A stretch of DNA of 64,000 bases from Chryseobacterium sp. ERMR1:04 (GTDB lineage Bacteria; Bacteroidota; Bacteroidia; Flavobacteriales; Weeksellaceae). The stretch spans positions 558,001 to 622,000 of the forward strand of contig NZ_LIRF01000004.1 of assembly GCF_001297705.1 (NCBI RefSeq), written 5' to 3'. Positions within the stretch are counted from its first letter, which is position 1, and each line of letters opens with the position of its first letter. A program made the position numbers and the translations under genes. The notes under the pieces are model-generated. The model worked only from the letters and a program-made list of their open reading frames with translations, did no database searches and was not told the DNA's origin. Below, one piece after another: positions 51,607 through 59,604 of the stretch.

Positions 51607-52422
51607 TTATTCATTAAATTCTACAATCACCTGATTAAATGGACTTCCAAGCCAATCAACTGCCGTACCCCATATATCATTCCATTTTCTGGTTGCAGAG
51701 TTAGATGTTAGAAGCACATGAACAAAACCTTCACCTGTTCCTCCATTGGGTTCTCCAGAGGCAAACCAGTTTTCAGTAGAAGCTGGATTAGTACTCCAAT
51801 TTACTCTAAACTCTTCACCTGTGATCCATTGAGTTAAAGCAACTTGGCCAGGTCTCTGAATTTTAGCCATCCCAATCCAAATATTATTTTTCAAACCGTA
51901 TCCTGTGGCTGGATCAATAATATTAGTATTAACCCAAGTACGTTCAACAGCATTTGGTAAAGTTGTTAGATATCCTCCCAACTCTTTCGCCAAAGTAAAA
52001 GTATTAAAAAAATTAGTTCCAACCGAAAGTTGATATGCACAGTAGTAATGTCCGTTTACAGGCCATTGCTTACATCCCAATTCCGTTACAGTAGCACCAC
52101 CAGGTGCAGTAGGGGGCACCACTTTATTAGCTATAGGTTGTGGTTCATATCCTAAAATTGAGGTAGAAAATCCGTTACCACCATTACCGCCACCGCTATT
52201 ACCGCCACCTCCAAAACTGTCTCTTGAAACCTTTTTGAGATTCCCATCATTATCGGTTACAATTACATCATCCATACTACTTCCTAAAGGAAGTTTTCTC
52301 ACTTTCGTATTACCGTTAACATCTAATGTGGCAGTAGGTTCTTCAATATTAATCCCAACTTGTGAGTATATCAGTCCCGAACTCAAAATAGTTAATAAAA
52401 TTATTAAATCTTTTTTCATCAT
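51607..52422 (-). CDS. surface protein with VGIN stalk and C-type lectin-like domain
   Basis: After a signal peptide (1-20) comes VGINIEEPTATLDVNGNTKV, related to the VGIN module of the three tandem genes, then a Gly/Asn-rich linker (70-84). Residues about 117-271 form a C-type-lectin-like domain: WIGM (182-185), the EPN tripeptide (224-226), which in animal lectins coordinates calcium and selects mannose-type sugars, WND (247-249) and a closing VIVEFNE strand. Only two cysteines are present, so the usual second disulfide is missing. Sugar binding is inferred. The start may be the second Met. A -7 match lies on its strand at 52504-52511. Confidence 0.75.
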   Translation of the reverse strand: MMKKDLIILLTILSSGLIYSQVGINIEEPTATLDVNGNTKVRKLPLGSSMDDVIVTDNDGNLKKVSRDSFGGGGNSGGGNGGNGFSTSILGYEPQPIANKVVPPTAPGGATVTELGCKQWPVNGHYYCAYQLSVGTNFFNTFTLAKELGGYLTTLPNAVERTWVNTNIIDPATGYGLKNNIWIGMAKIQRPGQVALTQWITGEEFRVNWSTNPASTENWFASGEPNGGTGEGFVHVLLTSNSATRKWNDIWGTAVDWLGSPFNQVIVEFNE

Positions 52423-52503
52423 AATTTGTTTTAAATAATATCTAGAATTCAGAAGAAATTGACTGTCCAGTTCTTATTTAATCCTCCCGAAAAATTCTAA
52501 CGA

Positions 52504-52511
52504 CAAATTTA
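52504..52511 (-). promoter_or_regulatory. candidate -7 box for the lectin-like gene
   Basis: The minus strand reads TAAATTTG, 82 bases before the start. A TTG lies 11 bases upstream. Confidence 0.35.
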
Positions 52512-52541
52512 GTTTAGAAAAGCAAAACATATTTTACTACC

Positions 52542-52568
52542 TAAACACTTCCAATACATAAGTGTTTA
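52542..52568. repeat. short inverted repeat before the tandem array
   Basis: TAAACACTT (52542-52550) and AAGTGTTTA (52560-52568) form a nine-base-pair hairpin 28 bases before the tandem repeats. Confidence 0.5.
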
Positions 52569-52595
52569 AATTTCAAAAACATAACAAAATACAAT

Positions 52596-52832
52596 AAGTA
52601 GAATTCAAGTAGGAAATTTTCAGAATACGATACAAAAACAAAATAAAAAAAATAAAATAAGTAGAATTCAAGTAGATAATTTTCTTAATACAATACAAAA
52701 AAGCAACATAAAAAAACAAAACAAGCAGGGTTCAAGTAGATAATTCCTTAGTGCAATACGAAAAAGCAACATAAAAAAACAAAATAAGCAGGATTCAAGT
52801 AGATAATTTTCCTAATACAATATAGAAACAGG
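52596..52832. repeat. tandem array of about four 63-64-bp units
   Basis: Units start at 52596, 52659, 52723 and 52786. Each opens AAGTAGAATTCAAGTAG or AAGCAGGATTCAAGTAG and continues with TAATTTTC, AATACAATAC, AAAGCAACAT and an A-rich tail. The last unit is cut short near 52832. It is A/T-rich, has no open frame through it and no spacers, so it is not a CRISPR. It lies in the 883-base gap between the lectin-like gene and the M23 peptidase; I see nothing else there beyond two -7-like boxes and the hairpin at 52542. Confidence 0.85.
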
Positions 52833-53257
52833 CAATTTTCAAAAGTCAGGCTAAATGTCATTTGATGACTAAATGCAACCTCATAAAATAATAATGTCTG
52901 CTATGAATGTTTATATATCTTAACAACCAGATAAGAGATGCTCTGTTTCCCATTACAACACTACATGTGATTTCAAAATATCTATTTTTAAAAATTACAT
53001 TCGCACTTCAATCGAAAAATTTGATATTTTTTATAAATTGAGACCTGAAGATATCTTTTCTTTACTCAATCCTAAGAAATATTGTTCATTTTCAAACATT
53101 ATATTACAAATGAACATTACCTATATTAACCTTTAATAAAAATAAATAGTCTCGTTAAAAAATGATCAAATACATATTTTTGCAATGAAGTTTAAACAAA
53201 ATTTAACGAACCCTACTAAATATTTGTTAAAAACGAGTCATAAACCTTATTTTTAAT

Positions 53258-53265
53258 TAAATTTG
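53258..53265 (+). promoter_or_regulatory. candidate -7 box for the M23 peptidase
   Basis: TAAATTTG, an exact TAnnTTTG match 40 bases before the ATG at 53306. No -33 TTG at the usual distance. Confidence 0.45.
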
Positions 53266-53305
53266 TAAGCTTAAAACCGTTTTTTAATATACTAAGAGAA
53301 GAAAT

Positions 53306-54340
53306 ATGAAGAAATTTCTAAGCAGCAAGAAGAACATAAACATCCTTCTGGGAGGACTTTTATTCGTTGTTTTTGTACAAGGAGTTTTCATAGCCAAATT
53401 ATTTTCTGAAAGAGATAATAAAAACTATGAGGTAAATCTTGTGAAAATAAACACTGAAAAAGACAGTGTAGATTACTTAAAAATGAAAACAGATCTGGGT
53501 CTTGTAGACCAAACTGTTGCTCAGCTCAACTCATTCTTAAAATCAAAAGATATTTCGAATGAAAAGCTAACCATTCTTAGCAAAGACAGTATTTCAAGTT
53601 CTGTGTATCTGGCTAAACAATCTAACCGATACAGCCAATATTTAATGGATTTACAGAAAAAATTAATGCAAGTTCCATTGGGAATGCCTACAGAAGGTCA
53701 TATTTCATCAAACTTTGGAGTTAGAAAAAATCCTATTCCTTTTAAAACAGTTTACGCCTCGGTAAAATCAAATGTAGGATCAGAATCAAAACCAACAGCT
53801 GTTGCCGCAGCTTCAAAACCTGAAGTAAAGGCAGAACCCGTTGAAAAAACAATTGAATTAACAGACAGCTACGGAAATAAAAGAGAAGTAAAAGTAATGG
53901 TTACGCCGAAATCAGCGCCTATTGCTTCGGCCCCAGCTGCCACTTCTTCAAAATCTATTGCCAGTAATTCTAATTCAGGATCTAAAGCGCCTGTTGAAAA
54001 AAACAATCCACCCGCTGAGGCAGATCAAATGCAGTTCCACAAAGGGTTGGATATTGGTGTTGCTTTTGGGGCCGATGTTATCGCAACTGCTGCGGGAACC
54101 GTCATTTTTTCAGGTCAAAAAGGAGGCTACGGAAACTGCGTGATCGTATCTCACGGAAATGGACTCGCTACATTATACGGACATTTATCTCAATTGGTAG
54201 CGAAAGTAAATGAAAAAGTAAAAGTAGGTCAGGTGATCGCAAAATCCGGAAATTCCGGACGTTCTACAGGACCTCATCTTCATTACGAAGTACACAAAAA
54301 CAATACACCGGTAAATCCGAAATTGTTTATGAATTTATAG
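53306..54340 (+). CDS. M23 family metallopeptidase
   Basis: M23 (LytM/lysostaphin-type) peptidases cut peptidoglycan cross-bridges or regulate amidases. The 344-residue protein has one N-terminal membrane helix (about 12-30) without a cleavage site, a helical stretch, a Ser/Ala/Pro/Lys-rich linker of about 90 residues (150-235), and the catalytic domain with His245 and Asp249 (HKGLDIGV) and His324/His326 (HLHYEV). HGNGLATLYGHLS is the usual central block. All zinc ligands are present, so it should be active. It is a single gene ending at a very strong terminator. Confidence 0.92.
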   Translation: MKKFLSSKKNINILLGGLLFVVFVQGVFIAKLFSERDNKNYEVNLVKINTEKDSVDYLKMKTDLGLVDQTVAQLNSFLKSKDISNEKLTILSKDSISSSVYLAKQSNRYSQYLMDLQKKLMQVPLGMPTEGHISSNFGVRKNPIPFKTVYASVKSNVGSESKPTAVAAASKPEVKAEPVEKTIELTDSYGNKREVKVMVTPKSAPIASAPAATSSKSIASNSNSGSKAPVEKNNPPAEADQMQFHKGLDIGVAFGADVIATAAGTVIFSGQKGGYGNCVIVSHGNGLATLYGHLSQLVAKVNEKVKVGQVIAKSGNSGRSTGPHLHYEVHKNNTPVNPKLFMNL

Positions 54341-54360
54341 AAAATGATTACACTTGATAG

Positions 54361-54399
54361 AGTTTCGGCGGCACCTTTGGTGCCGCCGAAACTTTTTTA
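54361..54399 (+). terminator. strong GC-rich terminator after the M23 peptidase
   Basis: A 15-bp perfect stem (54361-54375 with 54379-54393, core TTTCGGCGGCACC) with a three-base loop and a T run. It is the most GC-rich terminator in the window. Confidence 0.92.
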
Positions 54400-54415
54400 T
54401 ATCAGTCAGAAAGAA

Positions 54416-55582
54416 TTATTGTACAATTTTCATCGTTCCTTTTGGATGATCTGATGATCCATCTGCTTTCAAGATATTCGAATAAATAATATTCTTATTA
54501 TAATCCTGAACATTCACAACGTTGATACCAAGCTTCGGTTCTTTCCAATAGACCATAAAGACATTTTTAGAAACTTCGGTTGCAGTGTATTCAACCGTAT
54601 CTGAAATTCCACCTGCTCCGACAAAAGACATTGTTTTATTATCTTTAAAATCTAACACAAATTGAGTGGTTCCAAAGTTAACTTCTACTTTTCGTCCGAT
54701 GGCTGGGTAAGGAGATCTTAAATCCCAATTCATTTCGCCTAAGAAAACTTTAACTCCCATCGCCAATTCATCTTTTCCAGGAAGGCTTGGATATTTCGCT
54801 ACAATAAAATTGACAATCGACTCTGAAGTTTTATTTTCGGTGACTGCTTTCTTATAATTTTCAAGATAATTTTTAACAAAATCAAGAGCAGTTGGTGAAA
54901 GAGACCGTTTTATAAAATGTGAAGGGACAACCTGTGTAGGGTTCAATGCTTTCATGGCATCAATTTGTCCTATCCATTCGTCAATTGCTTTTTGATTTTG
55001 TGTATCCGTCATCCAAAGATGAGAATCTACAGAAACTGAAATACCGCCTACAACTGTTTTCAAAGAAGGAATCCAAAGAAAACTATGCGCTGAATCATCA
55101 GGATTTTGTTTAATTTCAATTGTATTCCCTTCCAAATCAGGAATTGAATTTACCGCTTCCGGAATAATAATTTCTGAAGGTGCATCTTCTTTTAGTTGAG
55201 GTTTCCAAACTGCCAGTTTATCATCTTTTGAAGCAGAAATAAGATAAGCCGTTTGTGCGGTGGAAATAATTCTCACATTCGGAAATGCTTTCTTAATGAC
55301 ATCCAATCCGAAATAAAAATCGGGGTCACTGTGCGAGATAAAAACCGTTTTCAGATTCTTTCCGGTTGCTTTAATTTCCTTTACAAGTTGTTCAGCATAT
55401 TGCTTTTGAAACTGTGCATCAATAAGTATTGCCTCTTTATCTCCATAGATGATGGTTGAGGTAATTGGAAAAATCGCTTTCGAACCCGGATTATAGACTT
55501 TGATCTTCAAATTTCCGGCAAATACAATACTTACAAAGCTCAATAAGGTGAGTAGTGATAATAATTTCTTTCTTAACATCAT
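54416..55582 (-). CDS. MBL-fold hydrolase with MoaF-like C-terminal domain
   Basis: A signal peptide (1-22) precedes a metallo-beta-lactamase fold. The first metal motif, normally HxHxDH, reads HSDPDF at residues 84-89: the second His is Asp86 and the last is Phe89. Other landmarks are AHSFLWIPSLKTVVGG and VVPSHF. The C-terminal part (about 295-388) looks like a MoaF-type beta barrel (KVEVNFGTTQFVLDF, MVYWKEP). Such secreted MBL proteins are sometimes near stress regulators. Here it is the third gene of the Rrf2 cluster, starting 12 bases after the oxidoreductase stop. Catalytic metal binding is uncertain. Confidence 0.8.
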   Translation of the reverse strand: MMLRKKLLSLLTLLSFVSIVFAGNLKIKVYNPGSKAIFPITSTIIYGDKEAILIDAQFQKQYAEQLVKEIKATGKNLKTVFISHSDPDFYFGLDVIKKAFPNVRIISTAQTAYLISASKDDKLAVWKPQLKEDAPSEIIIPEAVNSIPDLEGNTIEIKQNPDDSAHSFLWIPSLKTVVGGISVSVDSHLWMTDTQNQKAIDEWIGQIDAMKALNPTQVVPSHFIKRSLSPTALDFVKNYLENYKKAVTENKTSESIVNFIVAKYPSLPGKDELAMGVKVFLGEMNWDLRSPYPAIGRKVEVNFGTTQFVLDFKDNKTMSFVGAGGISDTVEYTATEVSKNVFMVYWKEPKLGINVVNVQDYNKNIIYSNILKADGSSDHPKGTMKIVQ

Positions 55583-55594
55583 TGACTTTTTTAA

Positions 55595-56248
55595 TTAGTA
55601 AGCAGCAGTAAAACGCTCACGAATGTGATTATTTTGCTCTAATTCATCAACTAAAACTACCGCAACATCTTCTACAGAAAGAATGCTTCTTCCCTCTTCA
55701 TTTACCACAGGAGTTTCTAAAGAAGTTCTGTATTTTCCTGTTCTTGTTCCAACATTCGCTTGATTCATTTCGATAGCAGGGCTAAAGAATGTCCAGTCTA
55801 ATGTGCTGTTTTCTTTAATTTTATTTAAATAATCTCTTGCTGCCGTTGCCCCTGGTTTGTAAGCTTCAGGAAAATCTGGAGTGTCTACGATCTGAATATT
55901 CTCAGGCGTGTAAAGGCTTCCTGCTCCACCTACAACGATCAATCTTTTAACACCAGAGTTTTCCACCGCTTTCTCAATGTTTTCAGAACCTGTAAGGAAA
56001 TCGTTGTAAAGATTTGGGTTCGTCCAACCTGCGTTGAATGTGCTGATAACGGCATCACTTCCTTTTAATGCTTCTGCTAATTCATCGATGTTATTGATAT
56101 CGATACTTTTTGCTGTTACTTTTTCATTCTGCTCCACTTTAGAAGCATCTCTCACGATAGCTTCTACCGCATATCCTCTGTTTGCTAATTCGTTTACGAC
56201 TTGAGTTCCAACAAATCCTGTTGCCCCAATTACTGCTACTTTTTTCAT
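55595..56248 (-). CDS. NAD(P)H-binding atypical SDR-like protein (YwnB type)
   Basis: The 217-residue protein has the Rossmann loop IGATGFVGTQVV (GxxGxxG, about 7-18), AVISTFNAGW, KRLIVVGGAGSLY and DWTFFSPAIEM. This is the NAD(P)H-binding family that includes Bacillus YwnB, whose gene sits next to the Rrf2-type ywnA. The same neighbourhood is found here: the Rrf2 gene ends 58 bases upstream, and the two intergenic regions share a 19-bp palindrome. It is probably controlled by that regulator. The natural substrate is unknown. Confidence 0.85.
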   Translation of the reverse strand: MKKVAVIGATGFVGTQVVNELANRGYAVEAIVRDASKVEQNEKVTAKSIDINNIDELAEALKGSDAVISTFNAGWTNPNLYNDFLTGSENIEKAVENSGVKRLIVVGGAGSLYTPENIQIVDTPDFPEAYKPGATAARDYLNKIKENSTLDWTFFSPAIEMNQANVGTRTGKYRTSLETPVVNEEGRSILSVEDVAVVLVDELEQNNHIRERFTAAY

Positions 56249-56269
56249 AATATTTTATTTTAAATTAAT

Positions 56270-56288
56270 TGTAATAAATCTTGTTACA
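56270..56288 (-). promoter_or_regulatory. Rrf2-type operator before the oxidoreductase gene
   Basis: The minus strand reads TGTAACAAGATTTATTACA, an imperfect palindrome 22 bases before the start codon. It matches the site at 56753-56771 at 17 of 19 positions, differing only in the centre. Confidence 0.7.
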
Positions 56289-56306
56289 TTTAGGTGTAAA
56301 AAAATT

Positions 56307-56717
56307 TTAATCGAACTGATCTGTGAATTGCTTCAATGACTTATCTCCTAAAAATTTTACCACCAATTGATCTGTTTCTACAAACAAATCATTCAGATGA
56401 TTATTGATCTCACGGCCGACGCTGCAAACAGGATTCGGATTATTATTCTTTTTTCCTAACACTTCAGAATTTTTCACTGCTGAATAAATTTCAGAAATTG
56501 TTATAGAATCTGCACCTTTTGAAAGTTGACTTCCACCCTCTTTACCTTTTCGGCTTGTAATTAAACCTGCTTCTCTAAGAACACTGATCTCTTTACGTAC
56601 CACCGCCGGATTTATATTGATGCTCCCCGCCATCCACTCAGAAGTTAACCACTCCTGCGGACTTTTAGCCAGTAAGGTCATAATATGTATCGCCGTAGCA
56701 AATCTTGTATTGTTCAT
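56307..56717 (-). CDS. Rrf2 family transcriptional regulator (YwnA-like)
   Basis: The product has the winged helix of Rrf2 proteins: FATAIHIMTLLAKSPQEWLTS, IAxxxxINPAVVRKEIS-like SININPAVVRKEISVLREAG and LITSRKGKEGGSQLSK. The Fe-S or redox cysteine cluster of IscR is missing; only one Cys (NPVCSVG) remains, as in YwnA-like members. I place the start at MNNTRFATA (56717); an ATG at 56744 would add nine residues and push into the operator region. A palindrome just upstream suggests autoregulation. Confidence 0.88.
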   Translation of the reverse strand: MNNTRFATAIHIMTLLAKSPQEWLTSEWMAGSININPAVVRKEISVLREAGLITSRKGKEGGSQLSKGADSITISEIYSAVKNSEVLGKKNNNPNPVCSVGREINNHLNDLFVETDQLVVKFLGDKSLKQFTDQFD

Positions 56718-56752
56718 CTTAATTACATGGCAAATATACATCAATTTTCAAA

Positions 56753-56771
56753 TGTAACAAATTTTATTACA
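56753..56771 (-). promoter_or_regulatory. Rrf2-type operator before the regulator gene
   Basis: TGTAACAAATTTTATTACA, a 19-bp imperfect palindrome upstream of the Rrf2 gene. The nearly identical site at 56270-56288 lies before the next gene. Confidence 0.7.
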
Positions 56772-56783
56772 GTTAAATTTTTC

Positions 56784-57734
56784 TTAAAGAATTAATTTGT
56801 CCAAATCCAACAGTAAATAATTGATATTCTGATTAATCGTTCGTGTAGCCGACTGCATTTGGTTCAACATTGCTGCTCTATTATGAAGATCATCTGACCT
56901 GTAATACCCACCATCACTGAAAATAACAGATTGATCAGCTTGTGTTTTACTGTCATCAAACTGATAATGCAACCACCTTTCTTTCATACTCTGAATAATG
57001 GAATGTGCCTCTTTATTTGAAAATTTCTTCTCGGTATACATATACCAAATGAAGGGCGGAAAGTTCGGAGACTCTAATTTCTCTCTCCAAACATCTCTTA
57101 AAAGATTTCTTGAGTGTACAAATTCTACTTTTTTCCCCTTCGGATTAAGTGTAGCCAAACCAAAGCCTGCTCCCAGAGCTCCCCCACCAATATCGATGGC
57201 GCTACTCCAGGCATCATCTTTTACAATTCCTCCTGCGATAGAGGCTGCAGCACCTGCCACAATAGAATATAAGATCAGTTTCTTACTTTTAGAATCATTC
57301 AGATTATCTACATAAGACCCAATTTGGGCCACACGTTCTCCTTCACAGTCAAATTCTGCTGCAACGGCATCCAATTCTGTTAGAGAAATGGTTATTTTAC
57401 TATTAATAATGGTTTTAAGCTGTAATACTTTAACCTGAGAGGTTAGAGAAGAATCTTTTTTAAGCTCTATAATTTTATGTACCTCATCCAGATTACCCAA
57501 TGCATTCAAGATCAAAATGCTTTGATCAGAAAACATGGGCTTCAAGTCTTTATTCGCTAATACAATAGAATCTGAATTGTAAGAAGGTAATTTATTAGAA
57601 TAATTATATTGAAAAGGTGCTTTACAATAGCTGTCTTTCAACGTAAGGATATTCTGGTTTATCGCCTGATTTTTCTTAGAAACACAGGAAGTGATTATAC
57701 TAAGAGCAGTTAAAAGGTAAAATATTTTTCTCAT
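56784..57734 (-). CDS. uncharacterised lipoprotein with a glycine-rich segment
   Basis: A lipoprotein signal (lipobox IITSC, Cys at about residue 17) starts this 316-residue protein. A long helical region (about 80-150) is followed by an Ala/Gly-rich hydrophobic stretch (SIVAGAAASIAGGIV and IGGGALGAGFGLA, about 160-190), a possible glycine-zipper membrane segment. I do not recognise the family. It is divergent from nothing nearby and lies 50 bases upstream of the Rrf2 gene on the same strand. Probably an envelope protein; function unknown. Confidence 0.55.
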   Translation of the reverse strand: MRKIFYLLTALSIITSCVSKKNQAINQNILTLKDSYCKAPFQYNYSNKLPSYNSDSIVLANKDLKPMFSDQSILILNALGNLDEVHKIIELKKDSSLTSQVKVLQLKTIINSKITISLTELDAVAAEFDCEGERVAQIGSYVDNLNDSKSKKLILYSIVAGAAASIAGGIVKDDAWSSAIDIGGGALGAGFGLATLNPKGKKVEFVHSRNLLRDVWREKLESPNFPPFIWYMYTEKKFSNKEAHSIIQSMKERWLHYQFDDSKTQADQSVIFSDGGYYRSDDLHNRAAMLNQMQSATRTINQNINYLLLDLDKLIL

Positions 57735-57805
57735 TCAGGGCTGTATTATTTGTGTAAAAATAGAATTAACCATACTTGATTAACGCTATACGAATATAAT
57801 CAAAT

Positions 57806-57840
57806 AAAAAAATTTACCCGAAGCTCAGGTAAATTTTTTA
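57806..57840. terminator. terminator of the FKBP gene
   Basis: A 12-bp stem (57807-57818 with 57828-57839, core TTTACC/GGTAAA) in the gap between the FKBP and lipoprotein genes, 19 bases after the FKBP stop. Confidence 0.75.
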
Positions 57841-57858
57841 TTGATAAGTAAGGTAAGA

Positions 57859-58293
57859 TTATTTAATCCCCAACAATTCTACGATGAAAACAAGCGTACT
57901 GTTTGGTCCGATATCTTTGCTTACTTCTTGCTCTCCATATGCTAAGTGTGCAGGAATGATTAATCTCCATTTACTTCCTACAGGCATTAATTGCAATGCT
58001 TCTGTCCATCCTTTAATTACTTTATTCAAAGGAAAAGAAGCTGGCGTTCCTCTTTTTACAGAGCTGTCGAAAACTTTTCCACCAATCGTAGTTCCGTGGT
58101 AGTGACATTTAACCATAGATTTAGGACCTGGTTTTGCACCATCTCCTTCGGTAATGATCTCATACTGCAAACCACTTGGCAATTGCACTACACTTTCTCT
58201 CTTACCATACTCCTCCATGTATTCCTTACCATCGTTAAGGTTTTTCTCCGCTAATTCTTTTTTACGCTTAAATAACAAATCTGCTACTCCCAT
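57859..58293 (-). CDS. FKBP-type peptidyl-prolyl cis-trans isomerase
   Basis: The 144-residue cytoplasmic protein has a helical lead (MGVADLLFKRKKELAEKN) and a complete FKBP domain: MVKCHYHGTTIGGKVFDSS, PLNKVIKGWTEALQLMPVG, AHLAYGEQ and FIVELLGI. The Asp and the Tyr of the active pocket are present, unlike in the divergent lipoprotein at 984. A TATCTTTG box lies on its strand at 58309-58316. Likely a folding helper; no specific partner is suggested by the neighbours. Confidence 0.92.
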   Translation of the reverse strand: MGVADLLFKRKKELAEKNLNDGKEYMEEYGKRESVVQLPSGLQYEIITEGDGAKPGPKSMVKCHYHGTTIGGKVFDSSVKRGTPASFPLNKVIKGWTEALQLMPVGSKWRLIIPAHLAYGEQEVSKDIGPNSTLVFIVELLGIK

Positions 58294-58308
58294 AATTGAT
58301 TTTTTTTA

Positions 58309-58316
58309 CAAAGATA
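58309..58316 (-). promoter_or_regulatory. candidate -7 box for the FKBP gene
   Basis: The minus strand reads TATCTTTG (exact TAnnTTTG), 16 bases before the start codon. Confidence 0.4.
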
Positions 58317-58469
58317 AGATTTTGTAGATGGAAGAGTGAAGCCAGAGGATGGAAGTTTTATAGCTGTATAATTGCTCTTATTTTACAGCTCTCAAAAAAT
58401 TCAAATAAGCTTAATACTATCGTAACACATATCTCAGAACTTGGCGTTATAATTGAATTTAAAAACTAA

Positions 58470-59468
58470 ATGCCAGATCCAATAAAATATAATAAGAAAT
58501 TTGACGAACTTAATGAAGAGGAAAAAGAGCTTCTGGAAGTCTGTAAAAAAAGCATTGCAGATTTTGTAGAGCAATCTTCTTTAATAAGTGACGTTAACCA
58601 CGCTACAAGAAATGCACATGCTAAAACCTATGCCGTTCTAAAAGGTGAATTCATTATAGATCCCAATATCCCCAATGAGCTAAAGCAGTTTTTTGACAAG
58701 GAAAAATTTGATTTAACCATAAGGCTTTCCAATGCTCATCTTAAAATTAAAAATCCTAAAAAAGACATTCCTGCGTATGGTTTTTCGGTAAAAATAAAAG
58801 ATGAAAACGGAAGTTTAATTGCCAATTATCCTTTGGTGAATTTCCCATTATTCCCAGTGAATTCTGTGAGTACTTTTTTAAAACTGTTTACTTCGGTTAA
58901 TCGGTTTTTTGTAAAAAAATGGAGTTCTTTTTCTTTACTAATGCAGGTTTTAAAAATCATTCCATCAACTTTAACAGGTTCGTTTATCAAAAATATCATC
59001 AAGCTATGGACTAAAAGAAATGATTTCTTTCTGTCTTTTGATTATCATTCGGTTGGAGCCTACCGTCTGGGAGAGCATATGATTAAAATAAAACTGAGTC
59101 CAAAAGGAATAGATAAAAACTTTGGAAAGAAAGTAAAAACTAAAGAAGCCCTTGAAGATTATTTTAAGTCAAATGATTTTACTGCGGATATTCTTATTCA
59201 AGTTTGTTATGATTTAAAAAGACAACCCATCAATAAACTGAATGTTGAATGGAAAAAAGCACCGTTCATTAAAATCGGAGAAGTAAAAATAGAGAAAGAC
59301 TCACTTCTTAATCCTCGCTCTTGTGAAAATGAACTATTATCTTTTAATCCTTTTGAAAGTAAGCCTTTCTTCCAACCGGTCGGGAGAATACAGAAACTCA
59401 GAAATGAAGCCTATAAAGTGTCTTTACAAACCAGATTGAAGATTAATAAGCTTTTGAAATATAAATAA
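58470..59468 (+). CDS. catalase-related protein (SrpA/AOS-like superfamily)
   Basis: The 332-residue protein shows catalase-superfamily traits: an early RNAHAKTYAVLKGEF block (His at about 49, the position of the distal catalase His), FDLTIRLSNAHLKI in place of the usual VRFS block, YGFSVKIKDENGS, SFDYHSVGAYRLGEHMIKIK (as in the YWSxxPYRLGD region of SrpA-like proteins) and the end FNPFESKPFFQPVGRIQKLR. It is shorter than true catalases and several heme-pocket residues are not clear. It could act in lipid peroxide or peroxide metabolism, but activity is not certain. Single gene, divergent from the FKBP gene. Confidence 0.7.
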   Translation: MPDPIKYNKKFDELNEEEKELLEVCKKSIADFVEQSSLISDVNHATRNAHAKTYAVLKGEFIIDPNIPNELKQFFDKEKFDLTIRLSNAHLKIKNPKKDIPAYGFSVKIKDENGSLIANYPLVNFPLFPVNSVSTFLKLFTSVNRFFVKKWSSFSLLMQVLKIIPSTLTGSFIKNIIKLWTKRNDFFLSFDYHSVGAYRLGEHMIKIKLSPKGIDKNFGKKVKTKEALEDYFKSNDFTADILIQVCYDLKRQPINKLNVEWKKAPFIKIGEVKIEKDSLLNPRSCENELLSFNPFESKPFFQPVGRIQKLRNEAYKVSLQTRLKINKLLKYK

Positions 59469-59550
59469 CGAAAGAAACAGGATTGTCGATTTTGCTTCGC
59501 AAGTGAATGATGAATGTTATCTTATAATTTAAAATAAATTTTAACGCAAA

Positions 59551-59582
59551 TAAAAAAGGCTCTACGTTATGTAAAGCCTTCC
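59551..59582 (-). terminator. terminator of the ter cluster
   Basis: AAGGCT / AGCCTT arms (59556-59561 with 59575-59580) plus inner pairs form a hairpin followed by T on the minus strand, about 23 bases after the TerC stop. Confidence 0.65.
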
Positions 59583-59604
59583 TATATTTTAATGATAATT
59601 GATA

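Noticed and set aside
52596..52832. CRISPR array
   Set aside because: The units are contiguous with no unique spacers, about 63 bases long and diverging, and no cas genes are present.
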